64,000 nt of DNA from Dysgonomonas sp. UBA7710. Its GTDB lineage: Bacteria; Bacteroidota; Bacteroidia; Bacteroidales; Dysgonomonadaceae. Each line of letters begins with the position of its first letter. Position 1 is the stretch's first letter. The notes under the pieces were generated by a model. That model made no database searches. It saw only the letters and a program-made list of their open reading frames with translations, and was not told where the DNA came from. Positions 1-9,645 of the stretch are shown in pieces. The position numbers and the translations under genes were made by a program. The stretch lies in the NCBI RefSeq assembly GCF_002482385.1, contig NZ_DLFW01000046.1, positions 62,001-126,000 on the forward strand, read 5' to 3'.

Positions 1-672
1 GGATTTTTCGGTCAATTGACAAAAGAAGATAAAGAGATAGTGCAAAAGGCCATGGAGGATGTCTGTATCGTACATAAAGCAGATGTATATGTAGCCGAAT
101 TATCGGATGGCGAACGGCAAAAGGCTATGATAGCCAAAGCATTGGCGCAACAATGTCCGGTTGTCTTATTAGATGAGCCTACCGCGTTTCTGGATATTGA
201 GAGCCGCATAGAAGTAATGAATCTGCTTCACAGCCTGACCATGAATCAGGGTAAAACAATACTACTGTCTACTCACGATATAGATATGGCCTTGCTCCTC
301 GCCGACCGTTTATGGCTATTGTCGCGAGAAAAAGGATTGACTGGCGGAGTAACAGAAGATATTGTATTATCCGGTACAATGGACAACTTCTTTAAGGGCG
401 ATAATATTCTTTTTGATAAGAATTCAGGGAATTTTTTACCGAATAGGGAAAGCCGCAGAAAGGTATATTTGCAGGCAGAGGGATATCTATATCACTGGAC
501 CAAAAATATGCTGGAAAGACATGGCTTTGGTGTGTCTAATGAAGAGAATAGTACCTTATTTTCAATAATAGTTGATTCGGCTGTTTCCATCAGGATAGTA
601 AAGAAAGATGGAACTGGAGAAAAGCTGTACAATTATGAGGAGCTTTCGAATTATTTATCCGGATTACAGTAA
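1..672 (+). CDS. ABC transporter ATP-binding protein, FecE/BtuD-like, 5'-truncated by the window edge
   Basis: This is the C-terminal part of an ABC ATPase that would energise import of an iron chelate, haem or cobalamin through an inner-membrane permease. The visible part carries the signature motif LSDGERQ, a Walker B segment (VVLLDEPTAFLD) and the switch histidine (LLSTHD). The Walker A motif must lie upstream of the window, since the reading frame is open to base 1. After the ATPase core there is a tail of about 110 residues that I do not recognise. An internal TTG at base 16 is not a credible start. The stop at 672 lies 5 bp from the stop of the convergent rodA gene. The family is clear, but the substrate cannot be fixed without the permease and binding-protein neighbours. 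Confidence 0.85.
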   Translation, partial: GFFGQLTKEDKEIVQKAMEDVCIVHKADVYVAELSDGERQKAMIAKALAQQCPVVLLDEPTAFLDIESRIEVMNLLHSLTMNQGKTILLSTHDIDMALLLADRLWLLSREKGLTGGVTEDIVLSGTMDNFFKGDNILFDKNSGNFLPNRESRRKVYLQAEGYLYHWTKNMLERHGFGVSNEENSTLFSIIVDSAVSIRIVKKDGTGEKLYNYEELSNYLSGLQ

Positions 673-677
673 TTTGC

Positions 678-2135
678 TTATCTCCGCTTTCTTGCCATAT
701 CGATGCGCAGGAAGATAAATAGAAGAATGGTAAATCCCCAGAGGGAAGAACCCCCATAGCTGAAGAATGGCAATGGAATGCCAATTACGGGAGTTAGCCC
801 GGTCACCATTCCTACATTGATGGCCAGATGGAACAGAAAGATACAGGCTACACAATAGCCGTAGACCCGTCCGAACGTATTCTTTTGTCTTTCTGATAGA
901 TATATCAACCTGATTATCAGTGCTAAGAACAAAAGTAAGACGAGTACAGAACCTACAAAGCCTTGTTCTTCTCCTACTGTACAGAATATGAAGTCGGTAT
1001 CTTGTTCAGGGACATATTTCAGTTTGGTTTGGGTTCCATTCAGGTACCCCTTACCTAAAATTCCGCCCGAACCGATTGCGATCTTTGACTGATTGACATT
1101 ATATCCTGCACCCATCAGGTCTTCTTCCATACCTAGCGTAACCTTGATACGCATCTGTTGGTGAGGTTGCATAATATCGGTAAAAAGATAGTCGACCGAA
1201 CTTACAAATAATAAACTGCCCAGGGCGAATACGGCCGTAAGCAGATAGACTTTCGACCAGTACTTCTTAGCCATGTATAACAGATAGCCAACTAAAACAG
1301 CCAGGGCAGCCAGGGCAACTATACCAAAGTCAATAGAGACACCAGTTAATGAAAGTAAGTATGGAATACCGAATGCGACTGTCGCTCCAAGGGATATATT
1401 ACGGGCGGTTATGCCATCTTTGCGATAACTCATTACCAATACGGCGCTGATGACAATGACTAATATGATAGATATAAACTCACCTGTGGAGATAATCCCA
1501 ATATCGGTTTCGGAATATTTAAGCCCTACAACAAAAAGTACCACAGCCGAAACACCCAGGAAAAGGATAATTCCAGGTAGCCCCTCCCTGTATAGCATCA
1601 GTATAAATGCAGTATATACAAGAGCCGAACCTGTTTCTTTTTGTAGCATAATCAGGGCCATAGGCACCAGAATCATCACGGCTATTATGCCCAGATTCTT
1701 GGGTGCGAGCAACTTGAAATTATAAGAATTGAGGAACCGTGCCAAAGCCAGCGCTACAGCAAACTTGGCGAACTCGGCGGGTTGGATTTGTATCGAATTG
1801 GTTATCTTAAGCCACGATCGCGATCCCCTGATATCTGTTGCCAAAAAGACCGTTGCCAGTAAGAGGAGTATGAAAGCAGCATATATATAATAAGCGAGTA
1901 TATCATAGAGGTTACTATCCAGCTTCAAGATGATGAAACCCAGAATAATTGACGTCCCCATCCATATTAGCTGCATACCTGCTCTTCCGGATAAATCGAA
2001 CATGCTGGTAGCATTCTCATACTGATAGCTGGCACCATATATGCTGAACCATCCACCCAGTATCAGTATGATATACAAGGCGATGGTAAACCAATCGAGG
2101 CTCTTCTTTATATTTTCATCTTCTCTCTGATACAT
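678..2135 (-). CDS. rodA: Rod shape-determining protein RodA (SEDS peptidoglycan glycosyltransferase)
   Basis: RodA is a polytopic inner-membrane SEDS protein that polymerises lipid II into glycan strands for lateral wall growth, working with PBP2 and the MreBCD scaffold. The 485-residue product is almost entirely hydrophobic helices. It has the SEDS landmarks GSRSWL near residue 105, QPAEFAKFA near 118, QKETGSALVY near 165 and, at the C-terminus, the conserved GIPLPFFSYGGSS block. It is longer than E. coli RodA (about 370) because of an extra membrane segment in the middle, which I believe is usual in Bacteroidales. It is the last gene of the purH-mre cluster, 22 bp downstream of pbp2. Confidence 0.95.
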   Translation of the reverse strand: MYQREDENIKKSLDWFTIALYIILILGGWFSIYGASYQYENATSMFDLSGRAGMQLIWMGTSIILGFIILKLDSNLYDILAYYIYAAFILLLLATVFLATDIRGSRSWLKITNSIQIQPAEFAKFAVALALARFLNSYNFKLLAPKNLGIIAVMILVPMALIMLQKETGSALVYTAFILMLYREGLPGIILFLGVSAVVLFVVGLKYSETDIGIISTGEFISIILVIVISAVLVMSYRKDGITARNISLGATVAFGIPYLLSLTGVSIDFGIVALAALAVLVGYLLYMAKKYWSKVYLLTAVFALGSLLFVSSVDYLFTDIMQPHQQMRIKVTLGMEEDLMGAGYNVNQSKIAIGSGGILGKGYLNGTQTKLKYVPEQDTDFIFCTVGEEQGFVGSVLVLLLFLALIIRLIYLSERQKNTFGRVYGYCVACIFLFHLAINVGMVTGLTPVIGIPLPFFSYGGSSLWGFTILLFIFLRIDMARKRR

Positions 2136-2157
2136 CTGTATGGCCGGTCTATAGTTA

Positions 2158-4125
2158 TCAATTATCGCTCTCCAGAGTAAATGGTTTTACTTCATCTTTC
2201 TCTACATCATTGCTTGCCGGGGTAGGTTGCGAAAACTCCATAGTCCGTTTGTTGGTACGGTTCCAGTTGAAGAATGTCTGAGGAAGTATTGTTGTATTTA
2301 CAATCCGGTCCTCGATATACTTGTCACTGGCAGGCACTTCCCCTTTCAGATACTTTTGCATCATCAGCCTCCCGACAGGAACTCCGAATGTGGCTCCAAA
2401 TCCTGCATTTTCAACAATCACAAATATAGCCACTTTGGGGTTATCCTTAGGTGCAAATCCCATGAATATGGAGTGGTCTTTACCATGAGGGTTTTCAGCA
2501 GTTCCTGTTTTACCGCATACTTCAATATCCGGTAGCAGATTTGCTCCGCGGCATGTACCTCCGGTTACTGCACGGGCCATACCTTCCACTATAGATTGAT
2601 AATGCTCTTTCTTTATTCCGGTTTCCCGTTTGTGAGTATAAATACTATCGAGAGGAGTGTCCTGTATGTTCTTCACTACATGAGGTACAACATAATGACC
2701 TCTGTTTGCGATTGTTGCGGCCAGATTCGCAACCTGTAACGGAGTAGCGGTGACTTCTCCCTGTCCGATTGCTATAGATATAATGGTGGAAGCGTTCCAG
2801 CTATTTCTATAAGCTCTGTCGTAGAAATTGCTATTAGGAATGAAACCTCTTTTTTCAGAAGGAAGGTCTACTCCTAGCGGATAGCCGAATCCCATATCCA
2901 CCATATGGTCTTTCCATACTTCAAATGCCTCCGGTACGTTCTTATACTTCTTTCTGTTGCTAAGCATTGCAGATAGTCCATAGCAGAAGTATGAGTTACA
3001 GGATGTTGCAATAGCCGGAATCAAAGCCAGAGGAGAACCATGCGGATGGCATTTGGGCCTGCCACCTAATGGAGGATATCCTCCGGCACAGGAGTACATG
3101 GTGTTCTCTGTGATAATATCTTCTTGGAGAAATACTAATCCTTGCGTAGTCTTGAATGTAGAACCGGGAGGATACATACCTTGTATCGGTCTGTTCAACA
3201 GGGGCTTTAGTGGATTATTTTCCAATTCGAGATAATTCTTTTTGAAATCACGTCCACCAAGTAACATTGACGGATCATAGGTAGGAGATGTAACCAAGCA
3301 TAGTATTTCACCGGTTGCAGGTTCTATCATAACAATACTTCCAACCTTATTTTGCATGAGATATTCTCCATATGCTTGTAACTCAATATCAATGGATAAG
3401 GTTAGATCTTTCCCCGAAATAGGCGCTATATCATTCTTTCCGTTTTCATATTTACCTTGTATGCGTCCATGTGCGTCGCGAAGTAGTATTTCCACACCCT
3501 TCTCCCCTCTCAGATACTTTTCATAAGATGCCTCCAGTCCTGACTTTCCGCCGTAATCACCCCTGACATAGTAGCCATCATTTTCCATCTGGTTTTTACT
3601 AACTTCGGCTACATATCCTAACAACAGACCTGCATTATGGTAGTTATATTGCCTTAGTGTTCTCTTTTGTATGAAAAATCCGGGGAACTTGTATAATTTC
3701 TCCTGAAGGATACCACTTTCCTGTGTGGTAAGTTGGGTCATAAAAGTTTGCTGAGTATAGGTCGAATAACCTGGATTCTGCCTGCGGTCTTTTACATCGG
3801 CCAAACGTTTATCGAACTGTTCGCGGGTAATATCAAGAGCTTTACATAAATCGAGCGTATCGAAAGGCTGCACTTCGCGGGGAATATATACAAGATCGTA
3901 GGTAGGCTGGTTAAAAACGAGTAGCTTATCGTTCCTGTCCGATATTTTTCCGCGCGAAGGGTATAAAGTTCTATTAAAGAATGCATTCCCATCAGCAGAA
4001 CTTTTGTATTCACTCTTGACTATCTGGAGATTGAACAATTGAACTATATATATGAGCACTATGCCGCAGGCTATCCCGCCCAAAACATATTTTCGTTTAG
4101 TGAGGTCTAAGTTGATTTTTGCCAT
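2158..4125 (-). CDS. mrdA: Penicillin-binding protein 2 (elongation-specific transpeptidase)
   Basis: This class B PBP cross-links peptidoglycan during cell elongation as the partner of RodA. A single N-terminal membrane anchor (about residues 12-32) is followed by the PBP dimerisation domain and a C-terminal transpeptidase domain. All three catalytic motifs are intact: STFK with nucleophile Ser322, SCN at 375-377 and KTG at 539-541. The 655-residue length fits the family. After the transpeptidase domain there is a polar tail of about 40 residues ending in acidic residues. The start overlaps the end of mreD by 19 bp, implying translational coupling. The ATG encoding MAKINLDLTKR is the obvious start because it immediately precedes the membrane anchor. 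Confidence 0.96.
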   Translation of the reverse strand: MAKINLDLTKRKYVLGGIACGIVLIYIVQLFNLQIVKSEYKSSADGNAFFNRTLYPSRGKISDRNDKLLVFNQPTYDLVYIPREVQPFDTLDLCKALDITREQFDKRLADVKDRRQNPGYSTYTQQTFMTQLTTQESGILQEKLYKFPGFFIQKRTLRQYNYHNAGLLLGYVAEVSKNQMENDGYYVRGDYGGKSGLEASYEKYLRGEKGVEILLRDAHGRIQGKYENGKNDIAPISGKDLTLSIDIELQAYGEYLMQNKVGSIVMIEPATGEILCLVTSPTYDPSMLLGGRDFKKNYLELENNPLKPLLNRPIQGMYPPGSTFKTTQGLVFLQEDIITENTMYSCAGGYPPLGGRPKCHPHGSPLALIPAIATSCNSYFCYGLSAMLSNRKKYKNVPEAFEVWKDHMVDMGFGYPLGVDLPSEKRGFIPNSNFYDRAYRNSWNASTIISIAIGQGEVTATPLQVANLAATIANRGHYVVPHVVKNIQDTPLDSIYTHKRETGIKKEHYQSIVEGMARAVTGGTCRGANLLPDIEVCGKTGTAENPHGKDHSIFMGFAPKDNPKVAIFVIVENAGFGATFGVPVGRLMMQKYLKGEVPASDKYIEDRIVNTTILPQTFFNWNRTNKRTMEFSQPTPASNDVEKDEVKPFTLESDN

Positions 4126-4634
4126 GAACTCTTTTGCTTTAACGAAAATCCTTCAAATGCAAAAATAAGGATAGTTGTGAGTACTGTAGATAGTAGTATC
4201 CTTATTAAGACAAGTTTTATATTGAAATATGAAAATGACTCTATTGAAATTAATACTATGTGGTGTATAAGAGTCAGAAAGAATGCAAATTTCATATATG
4301 CAACCCCCAATAGCTTCAGTCCGGGCGTTTGTCCATCGTAATCGTCTATCATAAAGAACAATCCCTGTACTGGACGGCAAAGAAAACCAATAAAAGTAGT
4401 AGCTGCTGCATTTATACCCGGCGTATTACAAAAAATATCAATAATGAAACCAAGCATAAATCCCAATAAAGTGGATAAATTCCTATTGAACCCGACAGGT
4501 AGCTTCAGTATAAAGTAGATATATGCAAAAGGTACAGCATAACTTAGAAAAGAAATCCTGTTAAGTACCAATACCTGTAATAATACAAGCAGCACGAACA
4601 TCAAGGCATATTTTAAAACACTACTTTTTAACAT
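4107..4634 (-). CDS. mreD: Rod shape-determining protein MreD
   Basis: MreD is a small inner-membrane protein of the elongasome that links MreC to the MreB filament and the wall synthases. The 175-residue product is a string of five or six hydrophobic helices with very short loops, including the DIF...PGINAAATTFIGF stretch in the middle typical of Bacteroidota MreD. Sequence conservation in this family is low, so the call rests largely on position: it lies between mreC (14 bp overlap) and pbp2 (19 bp overlap) on the same strand. The overlaps suggest that the three proteins are made in coupled amounts. Confidence 0.9.
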   Translation of the reverse strand: MLKSSVLKYALMFVLLVLLQVLVLNRISFLSYAVPFAYIYFILKLPVGFNRNLSTLLGFMLGFIIDIFCNTPGINAAATTFIGFLCRPVQGLFFMIDDYDGQTPGLKLLGVAYMKFAFFLTLIHHIVLISIESFSYFNIKLVLIRILLSTVLTTILIFAFEGFSLKQKSSWQKST

Positions 4635-5484
4635 TCTTGGTTTTAATCTTATTCTCCAGTTCTTTTATTTCCTCATTGGTATTATTAATGAGAAGTACAT
4701 TTTTGAGAGAGCCAAAGTCCGTAGATAACTTCACTTTCAAGCTATTGAAATTATCGTCAGTCTCACTCTTATATTCTTCTATTGTACCTACCATTATCCC
4801 TTCCGGAAAGAAGTCCGAGAAGCCGGTTGTTACAATCGTATCCCCTATCTGTACATCCTCATATTTGGGATATTCGGTAAGCATTGCATAACGGGGGTCT
4901 CCCCCTTCCCAGATAAGTATGCCTGCAGCATTCGAATTCAATATCTTACAACTGAACCGGCTATGCGGATTCAATACAGGCTGCACGATACCATAATTGG
5001 CACTTGCATCGATAACAACACCCACTATTCCTTGTTGGGACACAACACCCATATCGGCCCGTACGCCATTATTCTTACCTTTGTTGATAATCATATAGTT
5101 ATCGACAAGAGAAATACTGTTCTTTTCTACCCGGGCAATTACGAAATGCGGCTCAACTCTCCGTCCTAACGAATCGCGTAAGAAAGCCTCTGTTTTCAAT
5201 GAATCGGCCTCTATTGCGAATATATAATCTTTCAGTTCGTTTATTTCAGCTTGTAATTCAGCACTTTTTTGTAAAAGCTGCTGGTTTTCTGTTCTTAATC
5301 CAAAATAGGAAGAGATACTTCCTGATATAGCATAAACTCTTCCCGTTATTTCGTTGGAAGAGTTTAAGTATACACTTTTTTGGAATGAGTTTCCGCTAAA
5401 AACAAAATAGAAACAGATTATTTCAAGTGTAATGAAAACAAACCAAGAACTATTCTTTAATAAAAAGTTTATCAGGTTGCGCAT
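4621..5484 (-). CDS. mreC: Rod shape-determining protein MreC
   Basis: MreC is a bitopic periplasmic scaffold protein that activates PBP2/RodA. The 287-residue product has one transmembrane helix (about residues 13-31), a predicted coiled coil around residues 60-100 (the ELQAEINELKDYIFAIEAD region), and then the two-lobed beta-barrel domain with the family signature NKGKNNGVRADMGVV and the GIVGVV segment that follows it. It ends in a lysine-rich tail (KNVKK). It sits 55 bp downstream of mreB and overlaps mreD by 14 bp. Length and domain order are normal for the family. Confidence 0.95.
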   Translation of the reverse strand: MRNLINFLLKNSSWFVFITLEIICFYFVFSGNSFQKSVYLNSSNEITGRVYAISGSISSYFGLRTENQQLLQKSAELQAEINELKDYIFAIEADSLKTEAFLRDSLGRRVEPHFVIARVEKNSISLVDNYMIINKGKNNGVRADMGVVSQQGIVGVVIDASANYGIVQPVLNPHSRFSCKILNSNAAGILIWEGGDPRYAMLTEYPKYEDVQIGDTIVTTGFSDFFPEGIMVGTIEEYKSETDDNFNSLKVKLSTDFGSLKNVLLINNTNEEIKELENKIKTKNVKK

Positions 5485-5539
5485 AATCTGTTCTTATCTA
5501 TTATAAATCAGTTAGGTATAAGATATAATACCAAATACC

Positions 5540-6565
5540 TTACCGCATCAAGAAATTGAATTTCTCAATATTCTTCAAAGCAATTCCTGTGCCTTTAGCC
5601 ACCGCATGAAGCGGATCTTCGGCAACGTAGAATTGTATACCTATTCTGTCTGAGAAACGCTTGCTAAGACCTCTTAGTAAGGCTCCTCCTCCTGTGAGGT
5701 AAATACCATTACGAACAATATCGGCATATAACTCCGGAGGTGTCTGTTCCAATGCACTCAGGATAGCCGAATCCATCTTGGATAAAGATTTATCGAGACA
5801 ATGAGCCATTTCCTGATATGATACAGGGATATCCATCGGCAATGATGTCATTCGGTTTGGTCCGTGCACGATGAAATCTTCCGGAACTTCTTCGTCCGGC
5901 AGTTCGGTCAGAGCAGCACCAACGGCTATCTTTATGTTTTCCGCTGTACGTTCTCCTACTTTAATATTGTGTTGGCGTCCCATGTATTCCTGAATATCTT
6001 CAGTAAGGTCGTCCCCTGCAATTTTTATAGATTTATTAGATACGATACCGCCTAAGGAAATAACTGCAATTTCTGTCGTACCACCGCCTATATCTACGAT
6101 CATGTTTCCTTCCGGTGCTTCTACATCGATACCGATACCCAGAGCCGCAGCCATCGGTTCGTATATCATATACACATCGCGCCCCCCGGCATGTTCAGCA
6201 GAGTCGCGGATAGCGCGGGTTTCCACTTCGGTACTTCCCGAAGGAATACAAATAACAATGCGCAATGACGGAGAGAAAAGGCGGCTCTTGTTGTTGAACA
6301 TCTTTATCAATCCGCGAATCATCTGTTCGGCAGCCGTAAAGTCTGCAATTACACCATCTTTCAATGGCCTTACAGTACGGATGTCTTCGTGGGTTTTACC
6401 ATGCATCTGTCTGGCCTGTTCCCCTACAGCAATAACTTTCCCTGTTTTGCGTTCAAGGGCAATTACTGAGGGCTGGTCTACAACAATTCTGCCATTATGT
6501 ATTATGATAGTATTGGCCGTGCCAAGATCCATCGCTATTTCTTGAGTGAAAGAGAATAATCCCAT
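5540..6565 (-). CDS. mreB: Rod shape-determining protein MreB (bacterial actin)
   Basis: MreB polymerises on the inner face of the cytoplasmic membrane and directs lateral wall synthesis. The 341-residue product shows the actin-fold nucleotide motifs: phosphate-1 loop DLGTANT (residues 13-19), phosphate-2 DIGGGTTEIAV and the adenosine motif LTGGGALLRGL near the C-terminus. The N-terminus MGLFSFTQEIAMDLG is the usual Bacteroidota form, so the start is secure. It begins 40 bp after the end of purH with no visible promoter in between, so it is probably co-transcribed with purH as well as feeding into mreC. Confidence 0.97.
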   Translation of the reverse strand: MGLFSFTQEIAMDLGTANTIIIHNGRIVVDQPSVIALERKTGKVIAVGEQARQMHGKTHEDIRTVRPLKDGVIADFTAAEQMIRGLIKMFNNKSRLFSPSLRIVICIPSGSTEVETRAIRDSAEHAGGRDVYMIYEPMAAALGIGIDVEAPEGNMIVDIGGGTTEIAVISLGGIVSNKSIKIAGDDLTEDIQEYMGRQHNIKVGERTAENIKIAVGAALTELPDEEVPEDFIVHGPNRMTSLPMDIPVSYQEMAHCLDKSLSKMDSAILSALEQTPPELYADIVRNGIYLTGGGALLRGLSKRFSDRIGIQFYVAEDPLHAVAKGTGIALKNIEKFNFLMR

Positions 6566-6605
6566 ATTTGAGCTTGTTTATATTTGCTTACTAACCAGTT
6601 AATTA

Positions 6606-8129
6606 TTAATGTTTAAAATGACGGATACCAGTCATTACCATCGAAATATTGTGTTCGTTACAATATTCGACCGATAAATTATCTTTCACTGAGCCTCCCG
6701 GTTGTACTACAGCTGTAATTCCTGCATTACCTGCTATTTCCACACAGTCGGGAAACGGAAAGAATGCATCGGAAGCCATAACAGATCCATCGAGACTAAA
6801 GCCAAAAGAATCCGCTTTTTCTATCGCCTGCTTCAATGCATCAACACGTGAAGTCTGTCCGGTACCTCCGGCACACAATTGTTTATTTTTAACCAAAATG
6901 ATGGCATTCGATTTAGTATGCTTCACTAATTTGTTGGCAAATAACAAGTCTTCAAGTTCTGTACCTTGCAGTGGCCTGTTTGTTACCAATTTTAGATCGT
7001 CAGCTGTTTGTATACTTAAATCTTTATCTTGTACCAAAACACCATTCAAGAGTGAACGGAATTGTCTATCTCCGGCCAATCCTTCTTTCTGCACTAAGAT
7101 AATGCGATTTTTCTTTTGTTCCAAAATTTCAAGTGCATCCTTATCATATGCAGGTGCAATTACTATTTCAAAGAAAATATTGTTGATCTCCTCTGCTGCT
7201 GCTTTATCTATTTTCCGGTTGCTGACAATGATACCGCCAAAAGCCGAGACAGGGTCTCCGGCCAAAGCATCTTTCCATGCTTCAACTACGGTAGGACGCG
7301 ACGCAATGCCACAGGCATTATTATGCTTCAAGATTGCGACGGTTGTTTCATCGAATTCGCTGATAAGGCTTACAGCAGATTCTACGTCAAGCAAATTGTT
7401 ATATGATATTTCACGGCCATGCAACTGGTCAAACATTGCATTGAAGTCGCCATAGAATGTACCTTTCTGATGTGGATTTTCTCCGTAGCGAAGATGCATG
7501 GCATTGTCTTCTGCATAACGGAATGCTGTTCCTTCATTATTATCCATATAATTAAATATGGCAGTGTCATAGGAAGAAGATACCGAGAAAGCCTCTTTAG
7601 CAAAGAACTTACGGTCTGTAATATCTGATTTTCCGGACTTTTCTTCCAGCAGGGTCATCAATGGTTGATATTGTTGTTTTGATGCAACGATAATTACGTC
7701 TTTGAAATTTTTTGCTGCAGCACGAATGAGGGAAATGCCACCTATATCTATTTTTTCTATAATATCTTGTTCGCTGGCGCCTGAAGCAACTGTGTCTTCA
7801 AAAGGATACAAGTCCACGATAACCAGATCAATTTCTTGTATATCGTATGCTTTTACCTGTTTCATATCTTCGGTTAGTTCTCTGCGACAGAGGATTCCAC
7901 CAAATATCTTCGGATGTAATGTTTTTACCCGCCCACCCAAAATAGAAGGATAACCTGTTGCATCTTCCACGGCATCGCATGGTAAGCCTAACGATTCAAT
8001 GAAACTTTTCGTTCCGCCTGTAGAAATGAAACGAACACCTAAACTATCTAATTTTTTTAAGATCTCATCCAATCCATCTTTATGATAAACTGAAACTAAC
8101 GCTGTTTTAATTTTTTTCTCTGAAGACAT
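6606..8129 (-). CDS. purH: Bifunctional AICAR formyltransferase / IMP cyclohydrolase
   Basis: PurH catalyses the last two steps of de novo purine synthesis in the cytosol: formylation of AICAR with 10-formyl-tetrahydrofolate and ring closure to IMP. The 507-residue product has the N-terminal MGS-fold cyclohydrolase domain (ALVSVYHKDGL at 10-20, STGGTKSFI near 37) and the larger transformylase domain with the catalytic Lys-His pair in LKHNNACG and the substrate segment KSNAIILVKNKQLCAGG. It leads the mreB-rodA cluster, a grouping common in Bacteroidales. A promoter-like TAACTTTG lies 33 bp upstream. Nothing suggests a purine riboswitch in the short leader. Confidence 0.96.
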   Translation of the reverse strand: MSSEKKIKTALVSVYHKDGLDEILKKLDSLGVRFISTGGTKSFIESLGLPCDAVEDATGYPSILGGRVKTLHPKIFGGILCRRELTEDMKQVKAYDIQEIDLVIVDLYPFEDTVASGASEQDIIEKIDIGGISLIRAAAKNFKDVIIVASKQQYQPLMTLLEEKSGKSDITDRKFFAKEAFSVSSSYDTAIFNYMDNNEGTAFRYAEDNAMHLRYGENPHQKGTFYGDFNAMFDQLHGREISYNNLLDVESAVSLISEFDETTVAILKHNNACGIASRPTVVEAWKDALAGDPVSAFGGIIVSNRKIDKAAAEEINNIFFEIVIAPAYDKDALEILEQKKNRIILVQKEGLAGDRQFRSLLNGVLVQDKDLSIQTADDLKLVTNRPLQGTELEDLLFANKLVKHTKSNAIILVKNKQLCAGGTGQTSRVDALKQAIEKADSFGFSLDGSVMASDAFFPFPDCVEIAGNAGITAVVQPGGSVKDNLSVEYCNEHNISMVMTGIRHFKH

Positions 8130-8466
8130 GATGTGTTAATTATCCGACTTTTTTAGGGGAACAAAGTTATAAAAACTATTGTTATTACAGACCGTTTTTA
8201 ATATAATTTTTCAGGAATATATCTGTTCGGAAAAAATAGGGAAAAATCGCATCGATATTTACATATTTTCATATACTTACAAACAAATCCCAATAACTCA
8301 ATGCCTGTGAAAAACGTATGTATGACAACGGGCGAGATAGTAGCAAAGTAATGGTATCTGCCGGTTATAATCTGAAACAAACTGTGATTATAATAGTCTG
8401 AAAATGTCTTTTACTAATATGATTAGGAAATTCTCAGAAACGATAGTATTGGCAAAGAAGTAGCTG
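8130..8466. other. Intergenic stretch between purH and the cation-efflux gene; no gene seen
   Basis: This 337-bp AT-rich gap holds the purH promoter element at its left end. It contains one open frame of 60 codons on the minus strand (8198-8380) with no recognisable start region, signal or family resemblance, which I treat as chance. I see no tRNA, strong hairpin or repeat. The cation-efflux gene has no obvious intrinsic terminator here. Confidence 0.6.
8162..8169 (-). promoter_or_regulatory. Putative -7 promoter element of the purH-mre operon
   Basis: Read on the minus strand this is TAACTTTG, a perfect match to the Bacteroidota -7 consensus TAnnTTTG, placed 33 bp before the purH start. There is no clear TTTG about 18-20 bp further upstream, so the -33 half is weak or absent. 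It would drive purH and probably mreB onward. Confidence 0.5.
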
Positions 8467-9405
8467 TCAATTGCATGACTCTTCACACAGGTACAATTCA
8501 CGGCCTTCGGTCTGTATAGTTACATGTCTGATGCCAAATTGTTTGCCGATCGATCGTTTTGCCTTTTCCAGGATAAGGTCACGGTCTGCTTCCGGGTTTA
8601 CTTTGAGATGTACTGTCATCACAGAGAAGTCGGAGGTTATCATCCATATATGCAGATCATGGACACCCTCTACCCCATCCACCGATTTGAGGACATTTAT
8701 CACCTCTTCCGAATCGATACCGGATGGTTTGGCTTCCATCAATATGTTTACTGATTCTTTGAGCACGTTCCAGCCACTGTAAAGCACTAACAAAGACACA
8801 ATCATACTGGCTATCGGGTCGGCTATATACCAACCGAACAGCATAATAAGCACAGCCGCAATGATAGCCCCTACCGAACCGAGCAAATCTCCGATAACAT
8901 GAAGAAATGCGCTGCGGACATTCAGATTTTCTTCGGTAGAACCCTGTGAATGCAATATCCAGGCAACAATAATATTAATAATTAATCCGATAGTGGATAT
9001 TATCATCATCCCCTTGCCTATCACCTGAGGGGGAGAAGATAGACGTTCAATGGCTTCTTTAAAGATGAAAACAGCTAACAATACCAATACAATTCCATTC
9101 AATAATGCTGCCAGAATTTCGAAGCGTTTATAACCATATGTTTTGGACGCAGTGGCAGCTCTTGCGCCGAAGATTAGTGCACTTAGGCTTAATCCCAGTG
9201 CCACGGCATCACTTAGCATATGCCCTGCATCGGAAATTAATGCCAGACTGTTTGTCAGATATCCTCCGATAAATTCAATAAACATAAATCCGGATATCAG
9301 GATAAAGCTGATAGTCAATGCTTTTTTGTTTGCATTGTGACTATGGCTGTGGCCTCCGTGTGAATGCCCATGATCGTGGTCATCGTGGTTATGGTTATGT
9401 CCCAT
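8467..9405 (-). CDS. Cation diffusion facilitator family transporter (CzcD/ZnT-like)
   Basis: CDF proteins are inner-membrane proton antiporters that export Zn2+ or related divalent metals. The 312-residue product starts with a metal-binding His/Asp/Gly-rich segment (residues 2-24, about ten histidines), followed by six transmembrane helices. The four transport-site residues are intact: D59 and H62 region in DAGHMLSD (helix 2) and H169/D173 in HVIGDLLGS (helix 5). The C-terminal cytoplasmic ferredoxin-like domain (about 205-300) ends with cysteines (LCEESCN), which could add a metal site. It stands alone between purH and rho. The His-rich leader favours zinc, but cobalt, cadmium or nickel cannot be excluded from sequence. 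Confidence 0.93.
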   Translation of the reverse strand: MGHNHNHDDHDHGHSHGGHSHSHNANKKALTISFILISGFMFIEFIGGYLTNSLALISDAGHMLSDAVALGLSLSALIFGARAATASKTYGYKRFEILAALLNGIVLVLLAVFIFKEAIERLSSPPQVIGKGMMIISTIGLIINIIVAWILHSQGSTEENLNVRSAFLHVIGDLLGSVGAIIAAVLIMLFGWYIADPIASMIVSLLVLYSGWNVLKESVNILMEAKPSGIDSEEVINVLKSVDGVEGVHDLHIWMITSDFSVMTVHLKVNPEADRDLILEKAKRSIGKQFGIRHVTIQTEGRELYLCEESCN

Positions 9406-9571
9406 AAAACTATTTAGTTAAAGTAATGAATATAAGAAAGTAGCGGAGATAATGAATCTGCAATCTGTTTTAAAGCTACTTTTGATATGCTCTTTATGTA
9501 AACGTCCGGCAGTAATAACTTGTTTGATACTATTCATTATAATATACAAGCAAAAGTGCTATCCGTTTTTT

Positions 9572-9617
9572 TCGAAATAAAAAAGCAAGGGTAAAGTTAA
9601 TCTTTTTCCCTTGCTTT
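9572..9617 (-). terminator. Intrinsic terminator of rho
   Basis: On the minus strand a perfect 10-bp stem (AAAGCAAGGG pairing with CCCTTGCTTT, arms at 9608-9617 and 9582-9591) with a 16-nt loop is followed by a T-rich run. It lies 29 bp beyond the rho stop, so rho itself ends at a factor-independent terminator. Confidence 0.85.
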
Positions 9618-9645
9618 AAGTATTTAATATTATAAATATCTTCTA

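Noticed and set aside
8130..8200. Possible purine riboswitch before purH
   Set aside because: The promoter element is only about 33 bp from the start codon, leaving no room for an aptamer, and no pairing core is seen.
8198..8380. 60-codon frame upstream of purH as a small gene
   Set aside because: No recognisable family, signal peptide or promoter, and its composition reflects AT-rich intergenic DNA.
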